This document shows positions 16,167 through 23,524 of a DNA stretch of 40,068 bases, piece by piece (position 1 is the stretch's first letter; the number at the start of each line of letters is the position of its first letter). The stretch covers positions 1-40,068 of the forward strand of contig NZ_QEVW01000013.1 in assembly GCF_003287275.1 (NCBI RefSeq), read 5' to 3'. A program made the position numbers and the translations under genes. Under the pieces are notes generated by a model, which was not told the DNA's origin, did no database searches, and saw only the letters and a list, made by a program, of their open reading frames with translations. Origin of the DNA: Paenibacillus taichungensis. Lineage in GTDB: Bacteria > Bacillota > Bacilli > Paenibacillales > Paenibacillaceae.

Positions 16167-16880
16167 ATGAGACCGAAACAGATTTTGATTATTGAAGACG
16201 AAGAGTCCATTCGCGACATCCTGTCCTATTCTTTGCGCAAGGAAGGATTTGAGATGGCCGAAGCAGCAACAGGCAGAGAGGGCCTGGAGTTGCTCAGAGA
16301 GTCCAGACCAGACTTGATCCTGCTGGACCTGATGCTGCCGGATATGAGCGGATTCGATGTGTGCAGACAGCTTTCCGTAAATTCAAAGATTCCCGTGATT
16401 ATGATTACGGCGAAATCCGATATGCTGGACAAGGTGCTCGGCATGGAGTTGGGGGCGGACGATTATATTACCAAGCCATTCGACATTCGTGAGGTGGTTG
16501 TGCGCATTCGGGCCATTTTCCGCCGGATTGATCTAATCAGCGAGACGCTGGAGAATCAGTCCTATGAAGTGGTACGCCTTGGCAGACACATTGAAGTACG
16601 CAAGGATGAGCGTGAAGTCTGGAAAGATGGGGAACGCGCTGGACTGACCAATAAGGAGTATGATCTGCTCTTATATTTGGTCAACCATCATCGCAAAGTA
16701 CATACAAGGTCCGAGTTGCTGGATAAAGTGTGGGGATTTGATTTTCCCGGAGATACCCGGACGGTAGACATTCATATTCAGCGCATCCGCAAGAAGCTGG
16801 ATAGTGGGGAGCAGGGGATTTCACTTATCGAGACGGTCTTCGGCGTAGGGTACAAACTGAATATTCAGGTGCATACATGA
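16167..16880 (+). CDS. OmpR/PhoB-type response regulator
   Basis: 237 residues. Receiver domain at 1-120 with acidic pair E10/D11, phosphoacceptor D54 (LLDLMLPDM), T81 and K103 (YITKPFD). A winged-helix DNA-binding domain follows at ~135-235 (LTNKEYDLLLYLVNHH; GFDFPGDTRTVDIHIQRIRKKL; TVFGVGYKL). It acts with the kinase encoded by the next gene, which it overlaps by 4 bp (ATGA). AGGGAGA is 12 nt before the ATG, rather far. Divergent from the ECF sigma gene. Confidence 0.96.
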   Translation: MRPKQILIIEDEESIRDILSYSLRKEGFEMAEAATGREGLELLRESRPDLILLDLMLPDMSGFDVCRQLSVNSKIPVIMITAKSDMLDKVLGMELGADDYITKPFDIREVVVRIRAIFRRIDLISETLENQSYEVVRLGRHIEVRKDEREVWKDGERAGLTNKEYDLLLYLVNHHRKVHTRSELLDKVWGFDFPGDTRTVDIHIQRIRKKLDSGEQGISLIETVFGVGYKLNIQVHT

Positions 16881-18340
16881 AGTGGACGATCCAGTTCAAA
16901 ATGGTCGTTCTTTTCTCGGTCATCGTATTTATCGGTTTTTCGGCCTTGCTCATTATTTCGAATAAAGTGGGTGAGGAGAACATGTACAGGGAAGTGCAGG
17001 AGGACATGGTGCAATCCAAAAAAAATCTGGATATCGCGCTCAATCAATACTTTCTGATTCATAACAAGCGCATTAGTGAGGACTCCCTGGGAACAGGGAA
17101 TCGGGATCTCGCAGAACAGATCGGCTCCGCGGTAGGCGGAAAGGTCGTGGTCTATCGATCTGATGGCACTCCGTTCAGCGGCGCGGGTTTGGAAGGGAAG
17201 CCGGGTGCTGCTCAAACCTCGGATCTACAGGCTGCCATGAAATCAAAGATTGCCTATACAACCGTTGTGGATAAAGGCAGAGTAACAGGGAATCTGTCCT
17301 TCCCTGTGCTGTCTGATGGGAGCATCCTTGGCATTATCCAGCTGGAAAGGGATTATACGGATCTGTTCAAACGGCATCTGCGCTTTCAGAACACCATCAA
17401 GGGTTTTGCAGCCGTCATTTTTGTGTTTGTTTTCATAGGATCTGTCTTTATTTCACGCCAGATTACGAAGCCGATTCGTGTGCTGACGAAACGTTCAGCC
17501 GAAGTTGCACAAGGCAGCCTGAATGCAGATATCCACATCTCGACGAAGGATGAGATTGGAGAGCTCGCTTCCAGCTTTACGGTCATGATTGCTCGGGTAA
17601 AGGAGCAGATTGACGTGATTGAGAGAGAACGGGATGAGGTCAAGCATTTGCAGGCACGCAACAAGGTTTTTTTTGACAATGTGACGCATGAATTAAAGAC
17701 ACCGCTGACCACGATACTGGGGTATGCCCAGATTTTGCGGGATAATGGATTTACGGATCAGGCGTTCTTCGATAAAGGGTTGAAATATATTATCAATGAG
17801 AGCCAGCGCCTCAACGTCATGGTTGCGGATATCCTGGAAGTGACCGTATCGTCGACACCGATTCAAACCTTCCGTTTCGAGCGGGTGAATGTATCGAATA
17901 TTATTCGGGAAGCATGCGAAGACATGTCCATCAAGGCGGGCAAGTACAATATTGGCATTCGCTATGAGCTGGAAGAACTGCTGTATGTTCAGGGAGACTG
18001 GAATAAGCTCAAGGAAGTTTTTTTGAATGTGCTGGATAACTCGGTCAAATACGGGAATGTGAATTCCATTATTCAGGTCCAATCGTTCCGGCTGGGCGAT
18101 TCGGTAGCCATACTGATTCGTGATGAAGGAGAAGGCATTCCCGAGGTAGCATTGAAGCATGTATTTGAACCTTTTTACCGGGATAACGGGATGAACAGGA
18201 CAGAGAAGGGAAGCGCTGGGCTGGGCTTGTCCATAGTGAAAAACACGGTGGAGCAGCATGGGGGAACGGTGGAAATGAAAAGTATATTAAACAAGGGAAC
18301 ACAGGTGAATATCAGTCTGCCTGGGGAATGGGACGTATGA
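16877..18340 (+). CDS. HAMP-domain sensor histidine kinase
   Basis: 487 residues. TM1 at ~9-28, an extracytoplasmic sensor at ~30-170, TM2 at ~172-193, HAMP at ~194-247, then the H-box with phospho-accepting H271 (DNVTHELKTPLTTILGYAQ). The ATPase domain has N-box NVLDNSVKYGN, G1 DEGEGIP, F-box FEPFYR and G2 GSAGLGLSIVK. The loop resembles a short Cache-like sensor, but its ligand is not evident. It overlaps the response regulator upstream and a membrane-anchored propeller-like protein downstream, so the three are probably co-translated and may form one sensing unit. Confidence 0.95.
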   Translation: MKWTIQFKMVVLFSVIVFIGFSALLIISNKVGEENMYREVQEDMVQSKKNLDIALNQYFLIHNKRISEDSLGTGNRDLAEQIGSAVGGKVVVYRSDGTPFSGAGLEGKPGAAQTSDLQAAMKSKIAYTTVVDKGRVTGNLSFPVLSDGSILGIIQLERDYTDLFKRHLRFQNTIKGFAAVIFVFVFIGSVFISRQITKPIRVLTKRSAEVAQGSLNADIHISTKDEIGELASSFTVMIARVKEQIDVIERERDEVKHLQARNKVFFDNVTHELKTPLTTILGYAQILRDNGFTDQAFFDKGLKYIINESQRLNVMVADILEVTVSSTPIQTFRFERVNVSNIIREACEDMSIKAGKYNIGIRYELEELLYVQGDWNKLKEVFLNVLDNSVKYGNVNSIIQVQSFRLGDSVAILIRDEGEGIPEVALKHVFEPFYRDNGMNRTEKGSAGLGLSIVKNTVEQHGGTVEMKSILNKGTQVNISLPGEWDV

Positions 18341-19494
18341 AGAAACAAGGATTTTGGAGCAGACATCGCGATATGCTTATGTTATCCGGTTTGCTGATTG
18401 TATTTGTCGGAGGTATCTTTGGCATTGGTAGTCTGTTCAGCATTGGACATGGGAAGCCTCGAACGGTCATTCTGCCGGATAAACAGTTCAACAGCCGCCT
18501 TGCCCCGCCGCCAAGCAGCACCATTCAGATTGAGTCGGCTACCAAGCTGCCCAATGACTTTGCCATCTATGATTTTGAGGTGGCTGATCCCAACACGGTT
18601 ATATTGAATCGGCCGGATCGTTCCTATACCGGAATCAAGCTGTCACAGCTGCATATGGATGATAATCGCTTGAAGGACATCGCCATGAATACAGAGTATG
18701 GCATTACCTTGAGTCCGGATCAGAGCAAGCTGATTTATTCCCAATACCGATCGACTCAGGCGCAGAAGACAACCTATGAATATGATTTGAAAACAGGAGA
18801 ACATCGCAAGCTGAAGAATGATAACTCCTATTCACGCGTCTTTGTAGGCAATGAATCCTACATCGGATATGATGACCTGGTGTTCAACATGGTGGAGCTA
18901 AAGACAGGAAAGAAACATGAATTGTACAGTTATGATGAGTTAGTTGCCAAGGTCGCACAGACGAGCAACATTTCAAATCCGGATGATACCCTGATTATGC
19001 TGGATTCATATGAGATCAGTCGGGATCTATCACGAGTGTATGTGCTGGTCAAACTGAAAGAAAATTACGCTGTCTATAGCTTCTCTCTGAACGAGCAAAA
19101 TGATATCAAGGCATACACCCCTGCCCAGGATATACAGCAGTTTAAGGTGTTGAAGAATGGAGACATGCTGATTCAGGGCATGATCAACAACGAACAGGGA
19201 TTGTACAGATATCGAGCGGATACCAAGAAGTTTGAGCTGCTGGTCAAAGGGCCCATCTGGAGCTTCGATCTGGATGAGGAGGAGTCCCGCATTGCCTATT
19301 TTTTGACACTCGAAGGACAGAAGAACGAGGTTCACATTGCCTATTTGAATGACCGCAAGCTGGGGTCCGATACAGTTATCTACCGGAATATCGATTACTT
19401 TATCAAGTTGAAATGGAATGACAGCAATCTTTTTGTTGTCGGGAGCTCCATGGAAAAAAGCGAGTTATATCGGTTTAGCTTCCGAGCTTGGTAA
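18337..19494 (+). CDS. Membrane-anchored protein with a propeller-like extracytoplasmic domain, third gene of the two-component operon
   Basis: 385 residues. One N-terminal membrane anchor (~8-30, LMLSGLLIVFVGGIFGIGSL) is followed by a large extracytoplasmic domain. Repeated strand patterns of the TolB/WD-like kind (GITLSPDQSKLIYSQY; SYIGYDDLVFNMVELKTGKK; SRDLSRVYVLVKL; GPIWSFDLDEEESRIAYFLT; LKWNDSNLFVVGSS) suggest a beta-propeller. The start at 18337 gives an ATGA overlap with the kinase, matching the overlap upstream; an ATG 9 nt earlier is also possible. It might present a ligand to the kinase or be its target. No known name comes to mind. Confidence 0.75.
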   Translation: MKKQGFWSRHRDMLMLSGLLIVFVGGIFGIGSLFSIGHGKPRTVILPDKQFNSRLAPPPSSTIQIESATKLPNDFAIYDFEVADPNTVILNRPDRSYTGIKLSQLHMDDNRLKDIAMNTEYGITLSPDQSKLIYSQYRSTQAQKTTYEYDLKTGEHRKLKNDNSYSRVFVGNESYIGYDDLVFNMVELKTGKKHELYSYDELVAKVAQTSNISNPDDTLIMLDSYEISRDLSRVYVLVKLKENYAVYSFSLNEQNDIKAYTPAQDIQQFKVLKNGDMLIQGMINNEQGLYRYRADTKKFELLVKGPIWSFDLDEEESRIAYFLTLEGQKNEVHIAYLNDRKLGSDTVIYRNIDYFIKLKWNDSNLFVVGSSMEKSELYRFSFRAW

Positions 19495-19524
19495 AGGTGT
19501 GAATATGGAATGCTCAGAAATTAG

Positions 19525-19577
19525 GGCCCTATGGAATGAAGTCGCTATGTTAAGGACTGAACCCATAGGGCCTTTTT
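19525..19577 (+). terminator. Terminator of the two-component operon
   Basis: GGCCCTATGG (19525-19534) pairs perfectly with CCATAGGGCC (19563-19572), followed by TTTTT. It separates the two-component operon from the ABC export genes. Confidence 0.9.
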
Positions 19578-19666
19578 GTGATTTGAACATTTTGCATAAA
19601 TCCAAAGAAGGCCTTTCAATCCAATGCAGCTAAAGGTTGATTTTACAAATTGGATACAAGTCCAGA

Positions 19667-19694
19667 TTGGACCGATACATCTGATGGCTATAAT
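19667..19694 (+). promoter_or_regulatory. Sigma-A type promoter of the ABC export operon
   Basis: TTGGAC (19667-19672), 16-bp spacer, TATAAT (19689-19694), located 35 bp before the ATPase gene and after the upstream terminator. Confidence 0.65.
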
Positions 19695-19729
19695 TACCTC
19701 TATTACATCGATGAGAGGAAGCCGGATTC

Positions 19730-20434
19730 ATGCTGCGAGTTGAAGAGGTGTCACACACATTCCGCAATGCACAAGGGACTGTTCCCGTATTGCAGGACAT
19801 TAACATATCCGTCGGCAAGGGTGAGATGGTTGCACTGCTGGGAAGCTCGGGTTCAGGCAAATCGACGTTATTGCATCTAATGGCAGGTCTGATGAAGCCG
19901 GACACAGGCAAGATCCTTATTGCAGGTCAGGATATTGTGCGTATGAGTGAGAACCGACTGGCGGAATTCCGCCGGACACATATTGGCTTTATTTTTCAGG
20001 CGTATGAGCTGCTGGCGAACCTGACAATTCGGGAAAATGTGGAGCTGCCGCTCGTGTTTCAGGGCATTCGCCCATCACGGCGTAAGCAAAAGGCGATGCA
20101 CCTGCTGGAACAGGTTGGCCTGGTTGGCAAGTCCGAATTATTCCCTTCCCAGTTATCGGGAGGGCAGCAGCAACGTGTCAGCATTGCGCGTTCACTAATT
20201 ACGGAGCCGTCCGTCATATTCGCGGACGAGCCTACCGGGAACCTCGATACGCGAACGGAGGAAGAGATTATTTCCATTTTGCAACAGTTGAATCGGGAGA
20301 TGCATACAACATTCGTTATTGTCACGCATGAGGCTGAAGTGGCGGAGCAGATGCAGGTTGTCATTACATTGCAGGACGGATGCTTGGTGGAGAGTGGCCA
20401 GTCCAAGGCAGTAGAGCAAGGAGAGCGGTTGTGA
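19730..20434 (+). CDS. MacB/LolD-type ABC transporter ATP-binding protein
   Basis: 234 residues. Walker A GSSGSGKST (38-46), Q-loop FIFQAYELL, signature LSGGQQQRVSIARSL, Walker B VIFADEPTGNLD and H-loop VTHEAEVAEQ. The EPTGNLD form is typical of the LolD/MacB family, which drives mechanotransmission or export rather than nutrient import. First gene of an ATPase-permease-adaptor operon with its own promoter; it overlaps the permease gene by 4 bp (GTGA). Confidence 0.95.
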   Translation: MLRVEEVSHTFRNAQGTVPVLQDINISVGKGEMVALLGSSGSGKSTLLHLMAGLMKPDTGKILIAGQDIVRMSENRLAEFRRTHIGFIFQAYELLANLTIRENVELPLVFQGIRPSRRKQKAMHLLEQVGLVGKSELFPSQLSGGQQQRVSIARSLITEPSVIFADEPTGNLDTRTEEEIISILQQLNREMHTTFVIVTHEAEVAEQMQVVITLQDGCLVESGQSKAVEQGERL

Positions 20435-21795
20435 GAGTTCTGGATGTGTTGCGAATGTCATGGGGACAGATTGTGCGCAGGAAGGTGGTTACTCTACTGT
20501 GCATGATTGGCTTGTCCATAGGCTGTGCCGCCATGATTATCGCATTAAGCGTGGGGCAGTCGGTACAGGTCTATGGTGAGAAAACGTTAAATGAGAATTA
20601 CAAAATGGATGAGATAACGGTATCACCCAATGAAGGAATCGGTTCGGGCGGGAGCAATGGACAGACGTCTACCTTCGAACGCGGAGCGCTAACGGCTCGA
20701 AAAATCGATATTATTGCCAGCCTTCCGCATGTCGTCGCCGTTGCTCCGATGCTGAAGCTGGATATGCTGGAGATGGCTACGTTGGACGGCAAAAGCTCCA
20801 ATGTGGAAGTCATCGGTACAGAGCTTGGATCATTGAGCCGTTTCGGCTACCGTTTTGACAAAGGCGGGGCATCGGGAATCAGCGGAGCCGCGATTGTGAA
20901 TTACGGTGCAACCTTCGGACTTGTGGACGCCGAGGTGATACGGGAACTGAACAACAAGCTCATGGAGGATTCATTTAATGACGAGTTTCTACAGCAGTAC
21001 ATGGCATTGATGTCTACCCAAACCGAGCTGTTTCAGGCGCAGTTTAACCTGAAATATCAGGACATGAATGACTCGTCCAAAGCCAAAACAAGTTCGCCTT
21101 TGCGAGTGACGGGTGTGCTGAAGGTGCCTGGCGGCATGAGTGAGAATAATGCCATGTATGACAAAAAGATCTATATTTCCCTCGAAACCGCCCGGATGCT
21201 CGCGGAACAGTTCCAGAGCAGTCAGGTACAGGCCGCGGCGGCAGGACGGTTGAACTCTGCACTCGTGAAGGTAGAAGACAAGAAGTATGTAGCACAGGTG
21301 CAGGAGCAGATTCAGAAGCTGACGCTGATGACAGACAGCAATCTGTATCAGGAGCAGGCGATGAAGGAACAGCTTGGCATGTACCAGAAGGCCGCTATGG
21401 GCATAGGGATATTCGTCATGCTGCTGGCTTCGCTGTCCATTATTGTTGCGATGATCATGTCCACGCATCAGCGCCGCAAACAGATTGGCGTCATGAAGGT
21501 GCTGGGAGCCAATCTGTGGCAGATCAGGCAGATGTTCATTACTGAAGCTGCTGTACTTGGAGTGTTGGGCGGCATTGTTGGTGTCTTCATCGCTTATGGA
21601 GCCATTCAGGGGGTAAATGGACTGCTCCAAGGACAAATCTCGATGGAGGCAAGCACACCACTTCAAGTGGTTATTGAGACGTCGGCCCTGCCTGCTGGTA
21701 TAGCGTTTGCGGTGTTGACCGGAGTACTATCGGGAATCTATCCGGCGATTAGTGCCTCGCGTACAAATGCGTTGCAGGTGATCAAATCGGCATAA
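20431..21795 (+). CDS. MacB/FtsX-family ABC transporter permease
   Basis: 454 residues. TM1 at ~20-42 (VVTLLCMIGLSIGCAAMIIA), a large extracytoplasmic MacB-PCD-like domain to ~315, then three C-terminal membrane segments with FtsX features (AMGIGIFVMLLASLSIIVAM; RRKQIGVMKVLGANLWQIRQMF; SGIYPAISASRTNALQVIKS). The GTG start at 20431 overlaps the ATPase stop and follows AAGGAGA by 6 nt; an upstream in-frame ATG at 20380 lies inside the ATPase gene. Probably forms a dimer working with the ATPase and the HlyD-like adaptor encoded next. Confidence 0.92.
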   Translation: MRVLDVLRMSWGQIVRRKVVTLLCMIGLSIGCAAMIIALSVGQSVQVYGEKTLNENYKMDEITVSPNEGIGSGGSNGQTSTFERGALTARKIDIIASLPHVVAVAPMLKLDMLEMATLDGKSSNVEVIGTELGSLSRFGYRFDKGGASGISGAAIVNYGATFGLVDAEVIRELNNKLMEDSFNDEFLQQYMALMSTQTELFQAQFNLKYQDMNDSSKAKTSSPLRVTGVLKVPGGMSENNAMYDKKIYISLETARMLAEQFQSSQVQAAAAGRLNSALVKVEDKKYVAQVQEQIQKLTLMTDSNLYQEQAMKEQLGMYQKAAMGIGIFVMLLASLSIIVAMIMSTHQRRKQIGVMKVLGANLWQIRQMFITEAAVLGVLGGIVGVFIAYGAIQGVNGLLQGQISMEASTPLQVVIETSALPAGIAFAVLTGVLSGIYPAISASRTNALQVIKSA

Positions 21796-21880
21796 ATGAA
21801 AGCAGAGATACAGGGGAAGCACAGTTTAGGGATTGAACAGACAGAATCAATAGACAGATTCAACGAAGGGACATACGGCA

Positions 21881-22972
21881 ATGAAGAACTCGGCAATAAG
21901 CAAATGGATAAAGAGAATCATCATGATCGGACTGCTCGCGGGCGCTGGATACTTTCTGTACCAGCAATATAAACCGATACCCGAAGCGCCCATCGAGGCC
22001 CCGCAGCCCATTACATTTGAAGTTACTCAGGAGACGATCACGCAGGAAATTCAGGTCAAAGGCAAGTCTGCTTATGCCAAACAGACGGATGTGTACGCTC
22101 CTTTTGCCTCGAAAATAAAGCAGTGGAATGTCGAGAATGGGGAGCCCATTCACAAGGGAGCCGTGATGTTCTCGCTTGATTCGAAAGCATTGCAGACGGA
22201 AGTGCAGCAGTTGGAAACCGATATTGAGAAATCGAGGCTGGAAGCTCAATTGAATGAGATTGGTCTTGCTCAAGGAGAGGGTCCCGAGCAATTGGGGGTT
22301 ACCGAAGAAGAACGGAAGAAAGCCTTCGCCGAGCGGGAAACAAAACGACTGACCAACGAAATGAACAAGGAATCCATCGCTGTAAAGGAGCAGGAGGTTC
22401 AGGCCAAGAAAGCGGTCATTGGTTTATCCACTGTGTACGCGCCGGTATCCGGTGTGTTTCTGATGAACGATTCGGAGACCAAGACACGTATGGTGGGAGA
22501 AGGTCAGTATATGGGTACCATTGTGGACACTGGCAAATTACAATTTGTGGCGACCATTAGCGAGCAGGAGCTATTCAAAATCCAAACAGGTATGCCTGTA
22601 AGTGTACATATGACGGGCAATAAGGAGGTTCCGTTAACCGGAAAGGTCAGCAAAATCTCCAAGTTTGCCAAAAAGGGAACAGAAACCGATCTGAAACAGC
22701 CTTCCCAATTCGATATTGTCATTGATCTGAAGCCAAACGCCAAGCTGATCGGTGGATTAAGTCTGGAGGGCAAGATTGAAACGCTGCGTAAGGAGAAAGC
22801 AACGGTCGTTCCGACGCTCGCGGTCATGCGGGATCAGGATACGGCATATGTGATGCTGGATCAGGGCAACGGGCAATATGCACAGCAGACGATTCAAACA
22901 GGCATCGAGACAGATGACAAGACTGAAGTATTGAACGGCTTGAAACCGGGTGATATTGTAGTGCTTCCATAA
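21881..22972 (+). CDS. HlyD/RND-type membrane fusion (periplasmic-adaptor-like) protein
   Basis: 363 residues. N-terminal anchor at ~10-27 (IIMIGLLAGAGYFLYQQYKP), a lipoyl-like half-motif (VYAPFASKIKQWNVENGEPI), a charged alpha-helical hairpin at ~105-170 (coiled-coil type), the second lipoyl half (VIGLSTVYAPVSGVFLMND) and a beta-barrel (TGMPVSVHMTGNKEVPLTGK). It matches adaptors that pair with MacB-like exporters in Gram-positive bacteria. GAAGGGA precedes the ATG; it starts 85 bp after the permease and closes the operon. Substrate could be a peptide, lipid or antibiotic. Confidence 0.92.
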   Translation: MKNSAISKWIKRIIMIGLLAGAGYFLYQQYKPIPEAPIEAPQPITFEVTQETITQEIQVKGKSAYAKQTDVYAPFASKIKQWNVENGEPIHKGAVMFSLDSKALQTEVQQLETDIEKSRLEAQLNEIGLAQGEGPEQLGVTEEERKKAFAERETKRLTNEMNKESIAVKEQEVQAKKAVIGLSTVYAPVSGVFLMNDSETKTRMVGEGQYMGTIVDTGKLQFVATISEQELFKIQTGMPVSVHMTGNKEVPLTGKVSKISKFAKKGTETDLKQPSQFDIVIDLKPNAKLIGGLSLEGKIETLRKEKATVVPTLAVMRDQDTAYVMLDQGNGQYAQQTIQTGIETDDKTEVLNGLKPGDIVVLP

Positions 22973-23021
22973 AAAAGAGAGCATGAGAATATGGCATGTG
23001 AAATAGCTCATTACGGGGAAT

Positions 23022-23046
23022 AAGCCTGTGATGGGCCTTTTTTATG
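23022..23046 (+). terminator. Weak candidate terminator after the adaptor gene
   Basis: AAGCC can pair with GGCCTT (one bulged C) around a 7-nt loop, followed by TTTT. The stem is short, so this is uncertain. Confidence 0.3.
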
Positions 23047-23118
23047 GCTTGGGGAGGTGCATCTCGGAATTCCTGCTAGATTTATGGAATTAAATATAAT
23101 AATTTTTAATAAATTCAA

Positions 23119-23147
23119 TTTACAGTAATATTTACATGGAGTATAAT
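23119..23147 (+). promoter_or_regulatory. Sigma-A promoter of the GH6 cellulase transcript
   Basis: TTTACA (23119-23124), exactly 17-bp spacer, TATAAT (23142-23147). Transcription would begin near 23154, leaving an unusually long leader of about 370 nt before the cellulase start. Confidence 0.75.
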
Positions 23148-23174
23148 CGATTCATAAGGAGGTGGACACGCGAT

Positions 23175-23240
23175 GTGAGGTTTGTATCGAGGGTAAGCCT
23201 TTTTTTAAAACCTCTAAAAGTAAGCGCTTACTTTGTTTGA
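23175..23240 (+). CDS. Possible 21-residue leader peptide ahead of the cellulase
   Basis: The leader begins with a near-ideal ribosome binding site (AAGGAGGTG, 23156-23164). Eight nt later comes ATG immediately followed by TGA (23173-23178), a minimal start-stop ORF. The overlapping GTG at 23175 opens a 21-codon frame, MRFVSRVSLFLKPLKVSAYF then V and a stop. Its last codons run through the cre-like palindrome. Either could be a regulatory translation event; neither is proven. Confidence 0.25.
   Translation: MRFVSRVSLFLKPLKVSAYFV
23217..23234 (+). promoter_or_regulatory. 18-bp perfect palindrome, cre-like operator
   Basis: AAAGTAAGCGCTTACTTT is its own reverse complement. It differs from the CcpA consensus WTGNAANCGNWNNCW at one position (A for T). 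It lies ~65 bp downstream of the predicted transcription start, a roadblock position. A dedicated LacI-family repressor is an alternative reader. Confidence 0.65.
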
Positions 23241-23524
23241 GTCTGAGCAATGCCTTGAAAGCCGTTCACCAAAGATCACCCGCACACACCTACAGATGTT
23301 ATCCCCCTTGCTTTGTCACTTAACCTCAGTGTAAGACACCATTTCTATTTCTTGTTTCACACCTTATTGTTGTTGACCTAGCTTGTCCCAAATGTTTCTA
23401 CATTCATGGAGGTGAAGATCCTACAGCTCATCCATATGTTCTCTACCGTGCATAGCATCTTGCCGACACAGAGGATCAGACATGAGTATATACCCAATCC
23501 AAGTACAGGAAAGGTGGAACCCTA
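23241..23524 (+). other. Long untranslated leader of the cellulase gene
   Basis: Pyrimidine-rich leader with no clear hairpin. A 39-codon frame (23406-23525) ends in TAATG, overlapping the cellulase ATG, but it has no ribosome binding site of its own. GGAAAGGTGG directly before 23525 is the cellulase ribosome binding site. Confidence 0.4.
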
